Source: Bacteroidota bacterium (GTDB taxonomy: Bacteria; Bacteroidota; Bacteroidia; Bacteroidales; Prolixibacteraceae). From it: DNA of 64,000 bases. Where the stretch lies: positions 1-64,000 of the forward strand of contig JAJRSD010000039.1 of assembly GCA_024278975.1 (NCBI GenBank), written 5' to 3'. Within the stretch, counting starts at the first letter, position 1, and the number at the start of each line of letters is the position of its first letter. Below, in pieces: positions 7,476 through 14,222 of the stretch. Position numbers and translations under genes: made by a program. The notes below the pieces were generated by a model. The model had not been told where the DNA came from. It ran no database searches and was given only the letters and a program-made list of their open reading frames with translations.

Positions 7476-8570
7476 CTATTTTTTAAGTTTATTACTATCT
7501 ATTATAAACCGTTTTATTGCCAGAGCAGCTTTTGCACCTTCGCCCGAAGCAATTACTATTCGCTTGCCATAAACACTGGTTGCATCGCCGGCAGCAAATA
7601 GTCCGTGGCACGAAGTGGAGCAGTTGGGGTTAATTATTATTTCGCCTTTTTTGTTCAAATCGGTGAGCCTGCTTACCAGTGATGTATTGGGGCGCAATCC
7701 AATAGCAACTTGCACGCCCGAGATAGATAGTGTTTTGGTTTCGCCTGTTCCGAGTTTTCGAATTTGGAAACCGCTCAGAGATTGTTCTCCATAAAATTCA
7801 TTGATTTTGTATTCCTCAAAAATCTCAACATTTTTCAACTTTCTAACTCGTTCTATTATCACTTCGTCACCAGTTAATATAGTGTCGGAAACCATAAAAA
7901 TATTTTTTGAGATTGCCTGAAGGTCTTCAACAAGTTGAAGTGCTGAATTCCCACCGCCAACAACTGCAACGTTTTTATTTTGTAAATACGACAAATCCTG
8001 GATGCTGCCGTAGAAAATTCCTTTTCGTTGAAACTCCAATTCCCCGGGAACATTTAATTTCCTTCGTTTCATGCCCGGTGCTACCAAAACAGTTCTCGCA
8101 TTAAATTTTTTTCCATCCGATGCAGTAACAATAAAACCACTTTTCTCATCGGGTTCTATTAAATCTACTTCACTTATCAGGTGGTCGATGAAGTGCGAGT
8201 TCACCAATTGATAGTGAAATTTTTGAATTAACTCGGGGCCGGTAATAAAATCGAATCCCATGTAGTTTTCTATTTTGGTACTGTCGATTGCCTGCCCACC
8301 TAAATCTTGGGTAATTAGAAAAGCCTTCAATTTTAAAATAGAGGCATAAACTCCGGCGGTTAAACCCGCAGGGCCACCACCAACAATAATGAGGTCGAAC
8401 TGTTCTTTATTGTCGTCAATGGCATTCGCCCTTCTTTTCTCAAATTTCTGTTTACAACCCTCAGAACAGAAATAGTATTCGGTATCCTTAAATTTTACTG
8501 TCAACGAATTTTCCGTCTCAACAACCATGTTGCAAATTGGGTCGATTGCTGTTTTTATTGTAGTTTTCAT
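7476..8570 (-). CDS. YHS-domain fused thioredoxin-reductase-like flavoprotein lacking the redox CxxC
   Basis: 364 residues. Residues 8-45 are a YHS/TRASH metal-binding domain (DPICNMVV, then YYFCSEGCKQKF with Cys13, Cys35, Cys39). Residues 58-360 are a low-molecular-weight thioredoxin reductase fold: FAD motif VGGGPAGLTAG near 63, NAD(P)H motif VVGGGNSALQ near 205, and the late FAD motif LFAAGDATS. Thioredoxin reductases have CAxC just before the NAD(P)H motif; here that position reads YGSIQD, so the dithiol is absent. It may instead be a ferredoxin/flavodoxin-type reductase or a metal reductase. It sits between the split oxidase and an AraC regulator, so NAD(P)H-dependent reduction of a metal or a redox partner is a reasonable guess. 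Confidence 0.8.
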   Translation of the reverse strand: MKTTIKTAIDPICNMVVETENSLTVKFKDTEYYFCSEGCKQKFEKRRANAIDDNKEQFDLIIVGGGPAGLTAGVYASILKLKAFLITQDLGGQAIDSTKIENYMGFDFITGPELIQKFHYQLVNSHFIDHLISEVDLIEPDEKSGFIVTASDGKKFNARTVLVAPGMKRRKLNVPGELEFQRKGIFYGSIQDLSYLQNKNVAVVGGGNSALQLVEDLQAISKNIFMVSDTILTGDEVIIERVRKLKNVEIFEEYKINEFYGEQSLSGFQIRKLGTGETKTLSISGVQVAIGLRPNTSLVSRLTDLNKKGEIIINPNCSTSCHGLFAAGDATSVYGKRIVIASGEGAKAALAIKRFIIDSNKLKK

Positions 8571-8590
8571 ATAGGTGTAATTTTAAAAAG

Positions 8591-9778
8591 TTAAAATCGT
8601 ATCGATAATCCGGCACCTGCTCCAAAACGGTTATCATAACTTGCCACTAAAGAAAAATCTCTCGATAGCATGTATTCTGCCCCGGCACTCCAGACCACTT
8701 CCGACATGTAATTTTTATTTTCAGGAAGCGTATTTACTGCCCCTAAATCTATCTGATATTCATAATAACCAAATACTGAGAATTTTGGGAAAACCATAAT
8801 ACTTCGTCCTATCGATATTCGGCGTCTTAACTCGCTATCTACCCGGACATCTAAACTGAACAGGTAGGGCGTTAAATAACGGATACCTGCTACTGCCGTT
8901 GTATTAAAATCGTCTAAACTTTTTGGAATTTCATTTTCGATATTCACACCGCCAAAAACACGTAAATAGTCGTATAAATAATATTCGTAAGTTACTTCTG
9001 CTTCTAAATTTTTATTCCAGCCGTATTCTATCGATACATTAAACTGGTTTCTAATGTTCGATGTTGCTATGTTCAATGCCATTGCATTGGAAGCAGCATC
9101 CAACATTCCCCAGGTGTAATATCTGTTTGTTTCGGCAATAATATCTTTAGCCGGAAATGGTTTCATGCGCGGGTCTCTTGGCGTGTCGTAACTTAAAACA
9201 CGTGCCATTCCGCCCATTACATGATATAAAACGTGACAGTGGAAAAACCAATCGCCATACTCATTTCCCAAAAATTCAATGGTTACTTGTTGCATTGGCG
9301 GTACATTAACGGTATGTTTTAAAGGTGAATAATCGCCGTTTTTATTGATTACCCTGAAAAAGTGTCCGTGTAAATGCATTGGATGATGCATCATGGTTAA
9401 GTTATTTAATGTGATTCGGGTAATCTGGTTTCCTTCAATTTTTATTTTATCGGCTTCAGATAAAGGTACGCCATTCATGCTCCAGATATAACGCTGCATG
9501 TTTCCGGTAAGGTTTAATAATATCTCTTTTACAGGAATATCTTTATCGAAATTGGTTTTTTCGGGCGACTTTAGAAAATCATAATTGTATTCCGAATACT
9601 TATCCATTTCCGCCATTTTCACGGTATCCATTTCGCTGTTACTTTTCTTCATCGCCGTCAAATCATCTTCTTTCTTCATTACCATTTTGTTGTCCTTATC
9701 CGTTTCCATGGTATCGCCGGTTTTATTTGAATCGTCCATATTCATCTCCTTCATTTGCATACCATATTTCTTTTTCAT
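8591..9778 (-). CDS. C-terminal half of split multicopper oxidase, with CopB-like beta-barrel
   Basis: 395 residues. After a Met/Asp/Lys-rich segment (1-60), residues 75-200 are the third cupredoxin domain of a CopA-type oxidase: HHPMHLHGH at 131-139 and HCHVLYH at 180-186 followed by MGGM, which supply type 1, 2 and 3 copper ligands. Residues about 212-395 change to alternating beta strands rich in aromatic residues ending in SIRF, like an outer-membrane CopB barrel. It begins MKKKYGMQM and has no signal peptide, although the domain must act outside the cytoplasm. It overlaps the upstream half by ATGA at 9775-9778. Most likely it is the second part of one protein made by a -1 frameshift, or a gene broken by loss of one A. 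Confidence 0.8.
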   Translation of the reverse strand: MKKKYGMQMKEMNMDDSNKTGDTMETDKDNKMVMKKEDDLTAMKKSNSEMDTVKMAEMDKYSEYNYDFLKSPEKTNFDKDIPVKEILLNLTGNMQRYIWSMNGVPLSEADKIKIEGNQITRITLNNLTMMHHPMHLHGHFFRVINKNGDYSPLKHTVNVPPMQQVTIEFLGNEYGDWFFHCHVLYHVMGGMARVLSYDTPRDPRMKPFPAKDIIAETNRYYTWGMLDAASNAMALNIATSNIRNQFNVSIEYGWNKNLEAEVTYEYYLYDYLRVFGGVNIENEIPKSLDDFNTTAVAGIRYLTPYLFSLDVRVDSELRRRISIGRSIMVFPKFSVFGYYEYQIDLGAVNTLPENKNYMSEVVWSAGAEYMLSRDFSLVASYDNRFGAGAGLSIRF

Positions 9779-10896
9779 CTTAAAACGTTCATCTTTTTTG
9801 GTTTGAATTTAAGAGCGTGTGCCCCCATTTTCATATCCATTTTTGCCATTTTTTTCATCATGGCAATTTTATCGGGCTTCGGAACAGATGGAGCTTTAAA
9901 CGCAGTACCGTTTCCTAAAAATACAGATGCTGTCCCCGAGCCGTCTTGAGCTGATATTTTAAATTCTATTTTACCATTTTCGGGAACGGTAACAATAAAA
10001 TCGTAGGCTTCGGCAATTGCAATGAAGATATTCTCTTTTTGTACCGGAACAACATCAATACCATCTGCCGATATTAATGTAGGATTCCCGCCTCCGAAAG
10101 TTATCCAGAAATTGGTAGAAGCTCCTCCGTCAACAATGCGCAAACGTACTTTATCACCTGCTTTAAATTCCGGATATTCAGTAGATTGCTTGCCATTAAT
10201 TAAAAAAGCAGGATAATAGATATCGGCAATGTCTGCCCCTTCCATGCGTTGTTTCCAAAAATTGAACTGCGCTCCAAGTGCTTTTTCTTTTATAACCTGG
10301 TTTAAAGGTGTTGAGGTTCCTTTACGGTAATTATACCATTCTGTTCCTCGTTTTAAATTGCGTAACACCTTCATTGGCTTTTCATTAGTCCAGTCGGAGA
10401 GCATTAAAACTAACTCTTTGTCGTATTCTATTGTTTCTTGTTTTGGGTGAATAACAAACGCGCCAAAAATACCAACCTGTTCTTGCAACATGGTATGTCC
10501 ATGATACCAATAAGTACCGGATTGTTTTATTGCAAACTCGTATTTTAAAGTGTGCCCCGGTTCAATTGGCGGCGTTGTTAGGTAGGGTACGCCATCGTAA
10601 AAGTTAGGCAACAAAAGTCCGTGCCAATGGATGGAGGATTCAACATCCATCTCATTTTTTACATAAACAACAGCATATTCGCCTTCGGTAAATTCTAATG
10701 TCGGACCCGGAATACTTCCGTTAATAGTCATTACCATCACTTCTTTTCCGGCCATATTTACTTTTTCCTGTCTGAGTGTGAGTGTATATTCTTTTACAGG
10801 AAGATTGTCAACATTTCCCTCAACAGATTTTTCTGTTTGCGCCTGAATAAACAGAGGCGCAATTAGTAGAACGATAATAGCAAGTTTTTTTTTCAT
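9775..10896 (-). CDS. N-terminal half of split CopA-type multicopper oxidase
   Basis: 373 residues with signal peptide (1-20). Cupredoxin domains 1 and 2 of a CopA/PcoA-type copper oxidase: HWHG at 90-93, WYHGH at 130-134 and DWTNEKP in domain 1-2. These carry the first four His ligands of the trinuclear site. The third domain and the type 1 copper site are in the next frame (8591-9778), so this half alone cannot be a working oxidase. The end is Met/Lys-rich (KMDMKMGAHALKFKPKKM) and contains the heptamer A AAA AAG in frame at codons 366-368, after which a -1 shift leads straight into the next gene. Confidence 0.85.
   Translation of the reverse strand: MKKKLAIIVLLIAPLFIQAQTEKSVEGNVDNLPVKEYTLTLRQEKVNMAGKEVMVMTINGSIPGPTLEFTEGEYAVVYVKNEMDVESSIHWHGLLLPNFYDGVPYLTTPPIEPGHTLKYEFAIKQSGTYWYHGHTMLQEQVGIFGAFVIHPKQETIEYDKELVLMLSDWTNEKPMKVLRNLKRGTEWYNYRKGTSTPLNQVIKEKALGAQFNFWKQRMEGADIADIYYPAFLINGKQSTEYPEFKAGDKVRLRIVDGGASTNFWITFGGGNPTLISADGIDVVPVQKENIFIAIAEAYDFIVTVPENGKIEFKISAQDGSGTASVFLGNGTAFKAPSVPKPDKIAMMKKMAKMDMKMGAHALKFKPKKMNVLR
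9799..9805 (-). other. A AAA AAG slippery heptamer at the multicopper oxidase split
   Basis: On the minus strand the zero frame reads CCA AAA AAG ATG AAC GTT TTA AGA TGA. The heptamer A-AAA-AAG is the classical bacterial -1 slip site, as in dnaX. A slip gives CCA AAA AAG then GAT GAA CGT TTT AAG ATG, entering the frame of the downstream half without a stop. A seventh A in the DNA would have the same effect, so a homopolymer error or mutation is the competing explanation. Confidence 0.6.
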
Positions 10897-10968
10897 CTGT
10901 CTGTCAATTTATTGGATTAAGTATTTTTCTTAATGAATACGAACTAAAGAATCGAACGATAACTGTTT

Positions 10969-11646
10969 TTACAACTCCTCTTTTATTTCTCCACAAGCTG
11001 GCATTTTTTTGCCCATGTACGGATTTTGAATTTCCTTGTTGTTGCTCAACCAATAGGCTCCTTTGTTATCGAAAGCCATTGGGCAATAAATAGCAAATAG
11101 TTTACCTTGTTGCAGCCCAAAACTTTTAACAGTACAATACATAATTTCGGAAATGTGGCTGAAATAGGAGCGTTTATTCTCCAACCCTTTTATGTGCAGC
11201 ATCTCTTTTAACTTGGTTTCGTATAATTCTTTATGATTTTGCCATGCAGAAAGTCCTTCTCCTGAAAGTTTGTTCGGAGAAACGGCATTCACCCTCTCTT
11301 CCATGAGTACGATTGCCTTATCGGCAGTTGTCTCATCTTCGGCAAACAGTGCGTCTTTAATTTGCAAGTATGCTCCCACAACTTGCTCTAATTTATTTGT
11401 AGTGGTTTCGTCAATGTTTGCTTTTGTTTTGAGCAGAACAATATTTGAATGTGCGAAATTATTGGCCAGACTGTTGTGCTTTGAGTGCATGTTATTTCCG
11501 TTTTTTTGCTGGTTACTAGTTTGCACTTGTTCTGTATTCAAAGCACTAATATCAGCTCCTTTTTTTTTGCTACTATTACTACATGCTGAAAACACGAACA
11601 AAACAGAGATAATTGCGAATTGAAAAAAATGAATTATTGTTTTCAT
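10969..11646 (-). CDS. DUF3347 lipoprotein
   Basis: 225 residues. Lipoprotein signal with lipobox ending at Cys22 (VFSAC), then a Ser/Lys/Gln-rich linker and a DUF3347 domain from about residue 75. Conserved features are YLQIKDALFAED, FAIYCPMAFDNKGAYWLS and NPYMGKKMPACGEI. It is the second of three DUF3347 units in the island (others 5356-5940 and the C-terminus of CusB). It lies directly before the split oxidase gene and may hold copper near it. The role is inferred from position; the domain has no proven function. Confidence 0.85.
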   Translation of the reverse strand: MKTIIHFFQFAIISVLFVFSACSNSSKKKGADISALNTEQVQTSNQQKNGNNMHSKHNSLANNFAHSNIVLLKTKANIDETTTNKLEQVVGAYLQIKDALFAEDETTADKAIVLMEERVNAVSPNKLSGEGLSAWQNHKELYETKLKEMLHIKGLENKRSYFSHISEIMYCTVKSFGLQQGKLFAIYCPMAFDNKGAYWLSNNKEIQNPYMGKKMPACGEIKEEL

Positions 11647-11664
11647 GATTTCATGTTTAAAATA

Positions 11665-11943
11665 TTATTTGTGTTTTGGTGCAGTTATGTTATAAAAAAC
11701 AGCGATACATGCCCCAATGAGCCAGCTTAAAATAAATGTTTCGACTATTCCAATTAGAATTTCCCCCAGAGGGACATTTGTTCGAAGAATGAGCGACGTG
11801 TCTAAACCGTGAAGAATACTGTTGAAAAACTGAATGCTACCTTCGCGCCCAACTGTTACCATTAGAATTACGCAACCTAAATAAAGCAGGGTGCCTGTCA
11901 TTCCAAAAGCAAATCCAAATCGTTTAATGCTGATGTTGTTCAT
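11665..11943 (-). CDS. DUF5676 family membrane protein
   Basis: 92 residues from the internal ATG at 11943 (MNNISIKRFGFAFGMTG), chosen because the longer reading from 11976 adds an uncharacteristic hydrophilic/basic start. Two membrane segments (about 9-30 and 63-85). Family features are KRFGFAFG near the start, and the central block GLDTSLILRTNVPLGEILIG. DUF5676 proteins are short inner-membrane proteins common in metal resistance clusters and have no known activity. The start overlaps the end of the previous gene by 20 bases. Confidence 0.75.
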   Translation of the reverse strand: MNNISIKRFGFAFGMTGTLLYLGCVILMVTVGREGSIQFFNSILHGLDTSLILRTNVPLGEILIGIVETFILSWLIGACIAVFYNITAPKHK

Positions 11944-12175
11944 GATTATTATTTTTAGAAGTTTTGTTCCCATCATTATTGAGATTTTTATTGTTGTTGT
12001 GCTGCTGGTTTTTATGATTGTGCATTGGCATTAATAAGTGAAGAGCAAACATGGCAGCTAAATAAATAAAAAGAGTTGTGTTATTTAATATGCCAAAAGC
12101 CGGAGCCAAAAATACCAGTATAAGTGGTAATACACAGCCAATAACCATCCAAAATGTATGTTTATCTGTTTTCAT
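11924..12175 (-). CDS. small membrane protein with His/Asn-rich tail
   Basis: 83 residues. Two membrane segments (about 8-25 and 33-50) with a short turn, then a hydrophilic tail very rich in Asn, Lys and His (HNHKNQQHNNN at 52-62 and EQHQH at the end). The layout resembles the DUF2933 type of small metal-cluster membrane proteins (hydrophobic hairpin, LHLLMPMHNH, His-rich end), but I cannot confirm the family. The ATG at 12175 overlaps the end of the NDH-2 gene by 14 bases, so it is co-translated with it. Likely metal-binding on one membrane face. Confidence 0.6.
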   Translation of the reverse strand: MKTDKHTFWMVIGCVLPLILVFLAPAFGILNNTTLFIYLAAMFALHLLMPMHNHKNQQHNNNKNLNNDGNKTSKNNNHEQHQH

Positions 12176-13520
12176 TATTCCCGTGTTTAATTGTTGTTTT
12201 CAAATTGGTTCTATCTATATATTTTCGAATAATAACGCGGTCGCCTTTGTCGTAGGTAAAATAGCTCCACATCCAGTTTATAGCAATTACCAGTTTATTT
12301 CGTACACCAACAATGCTCATTAAATGAACTGCTGACCAAATTACCCATGCTACAAAACCACCGAATTCTCTTCCGAAAATATTGGCAACCGCCCTCTTTT
12401 TTCCAACTGTTGCAAGCGAACCTTTATCGCGATACAGGAATGGCAGCAGTGGTTTACTGTTTATCAGGCGAATTAAATTACCTGCAACATTTTTACCTTG
12501 CTGAATAGCCGGCTGCGCAACCATTGGATGTCCTTTCGGAAAATCATCGGTTACCATTTGTGCAACATCGCCAATTGCAAATACATTTCCGAGCGGTTGA
12601 ATACGGCTGAATTTATCAACTAAAATTCGTGATTGTTTATTTACTGCCGCTGTCGGAAGTCCATGAAAATTAGCACCTTTAACACCCGCTGTCCAAATAA
12701 AAGCCGCTGCCTGAACAGTTTTTCCTTTATCGAGTTCAATAGAAGTTCCGTCGTACGACTTCACTAATGTATTCAGTAAAACTTCTACATTCATTCCGGT
12801 GAGATAGTTTAAAGTTTTATCCGAAAGTTTCTCTGGCATTACCGACAATAGCCGATTTGTTCCTTCGATTAGATATATTTTCATTTCAATGTCTTTCAGT
12901 TCTGGATAATCTTTCCTGAAAATATATTTTTTAAACTCGCCAAGTGCCCCTGCCATTTCAACACCTGCCGGTCCGCCTCCAATAATTGCAACGCTGCTTA
13001 ATATTACTTTCTCTTCGTGGCTACAAGTTATCGCTGCTTTTTCGAGATTCTGCAAAAGTTTACTCCTTATATCCAACGCATCGGTAACCGATTTTAACCC
13101 CTGCCCAAACTTCTCGAATCCAATATTCCCGAAAAAATTATTGGTACTACCACCTGCAACAACCAAATAATCGTATTTGATGTAACCAGTTGAGGTGTTT
13201 ACTGTACTTTTATCGGTATCAATACCGGTAACTTCAGCCATTCGAAAAATTACATTTTCGTATTTCTCAAATATTTTCCTGAAAGGGAAAACTATACTGT
13301 CGGGTTCTGTTCCACTGGTTGCAACCTGATAAAGCAGGGGCAGAAATTGATGAAAGTTGTTCCTGTCGATTAAAACTATTTGTACTTTGTATTTATGCAA
13401 ATTATTAATTAACGACAATCCGGCAAACCCACCACCAATAACAACAACACAAGGCATATCGGTTGCGGGCAAACATATTTTACCATTTTCGTAACAACTA
13501 ATATCCTCTTTGCATTGCAT
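12162..13520 (-). CDS. NDH-2 type NAD(P)H:quinone dehydrogenase
   Basis: 452 residues. FAD-binding VVVIGGGFAGL at 25-35, DRNNFHQFLPLLYQVATSG typical of Bacteroidota NDH-2, NAD-binding VAIIGGGPAGVEMAGALGEF near 178, and VFAIGDVAQM near 310. The C-terminal part has an amphipathic or hydrophobic membrane-association region (about 395-430). It would oxidise NADH and reduce quinone without pumping. The first 24 residues hold four cysteines (3, 9, 16, 24), not usual in the family; a start at the Met22 would remove three of them. Presence in the copper island fits the known cupric-reductase side activity of E. coli NDH-2, but that link is inference. Confidence 0.85.
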   Translation of the reverse strand: MQCKEDISCYENGKICLPATDMPCVVVIGGGFAGLSLINNLHKYKVQIVLIDRNNFHQFLPLLYQVATSGTEPDSIVFPFRKIFEKYENVIFRMAEVTGIDTDKSTVNTSTGYIKYDYLVVAGGSTNNFFGNIGFEKFGQGLKSVTDALDIRSKLLQNLEKAAITCSHEEKVILSSVAIIGGGPAGVEMAGALGEFKKYIFRKDYPELKDIEMKIYLIEGTNRLLSVMPEKLSDKTLNYLTGMNVEVLLNTLVKSYDGTSIELDKGKTVQAAAFIWTAGVKGANFHGLPTAAVNKQSRILVDKFSRIQPLGNVFAIGDVAQMVTDDFPKGHPMVAQPAIQQGKNVAGNLIRLINSKPLLPFLYRDKGSLATVGKKRAVANIFGREFGGFVAWVIWSAVHLMSIVGVRNKLVIAINWMWSYFTYDKGDRVIIRKYIDRTNLKTTIKHGNNENR

Positions 13521-13545
13521 AACTTTTCACCTAAATTAATTTTAA

Positions 13546-13887
13546 CTATACGGCCAGTATTCCCTTCTCGTCTGTTCGTACTTTATAAACTTCGTCAACC
13601 GGCGAAACAAGTATCATTCCGTCACCACGGTAACCGGTGCGCCCGTTTTTACGAATAATTTCGATAACAGAATCGACATGTTTTTTTGCAACAAGCAATT
13701 CGAGTTTTAATACACGGAAAGCATCGGCAAAAGGATATTTGTTGCTAACGTGTTCTTTTTCGTGGTCAGAATATTGACCTGTTCCATCGCAATCGACAAA
13801 AGTCATACAGCAAAAACCTGCTTCCTTTAATGCGTTGTGTACTTCTTCTAACTTTCGATACCTGATATAAGCTTTTATAAGTTTCAT
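13546..13887 (-). CDS. PII-like signalling protein (metal-island type)
   Basis: 113 residues, a complete PII fold: MKLIKAYIRYRKLEEVHNAL at the start, a T-loop region (about 37-55), the B-loop GRTGYRGDGMILV near 83-95 and a C-loop end. The T-loop lacks the uridylylated Tyr51 context of GlnB/GlnK, and residues CC at 26-27 and HEKEHV near 43-48 are possible metal ligands. A PII subgroup (PII-NG) has been described as linked to CusA-type heavy-metal efflux genes, which matches the present context. It likely responds to nucleotide or metal and controls a membrane partner, possibly CusA; not nitrogen control. Confidence 0.75.
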   Translation of the reverse strand: MKLIKAYIRYRKLEEVHNALKEAGFCCMTFVDCDGTGQYSDHEKEHVSNKYPFADAFRVLKLELLVAKKHVDSVIEIIRKNGRTGYRGDGMILVSPVDEVYKVRTDEKGILAV

Positions 13888-13909
13888 GATATTTATTTTT
13901 AATGTGTAA

Positions 13910-14116
13910 TTATTTTTTACTTAAGTCATCCGAACAATTGGCAATTTCTTTTAATTCGCAACTAGCACAATCTTCTCTTGATACTGCTTTGTCGTTTTCT
14001 AAATCGCAAGAATGATGTGGAAATTCAGCTTTAGGATTAAAAAATATTTTTATCGCTAACCCAGCAACCACAAAAGCCATCAGAACAATTGATATAAAAA
14101 GAATTTTTACAAACAT
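13910..14116 (-). CDS. short Cys-rich membrane-anchored protein
   Basis: 68 residues: an N-terminal membrane segment (about 4-25) and a short periplasmic or cytoplasmic tail with Cys37, Cys50, Cys53 and Cys61 (HHSCDLE, EDCASCELKEIANC). The CxxC-LKxIANC ending is seen in small Bacteroidota membrane proteins of unknown function. It starts 22 bases before the PII-like gene and is probably in its operon. A metal- or cluster-binding role is inferred from the cysteines only. Confidence 0.6.
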   Translation of the reverse strand: MFVKILFISIVLMAFVVAGLAIKIFFNPKAEFPHHSCDLENDKAVSREDCASCELKEIANCSDDLSKK

Positions 14117-14222
14117 GATTCATATTTTTATCTTTATTTTTAAATCATTGCCGGCACTGTATCTATGTCTCATCATCTTCCGTGCATATTCAATTTGATA
14201 TCACAAAATGCACAGATTAGGT

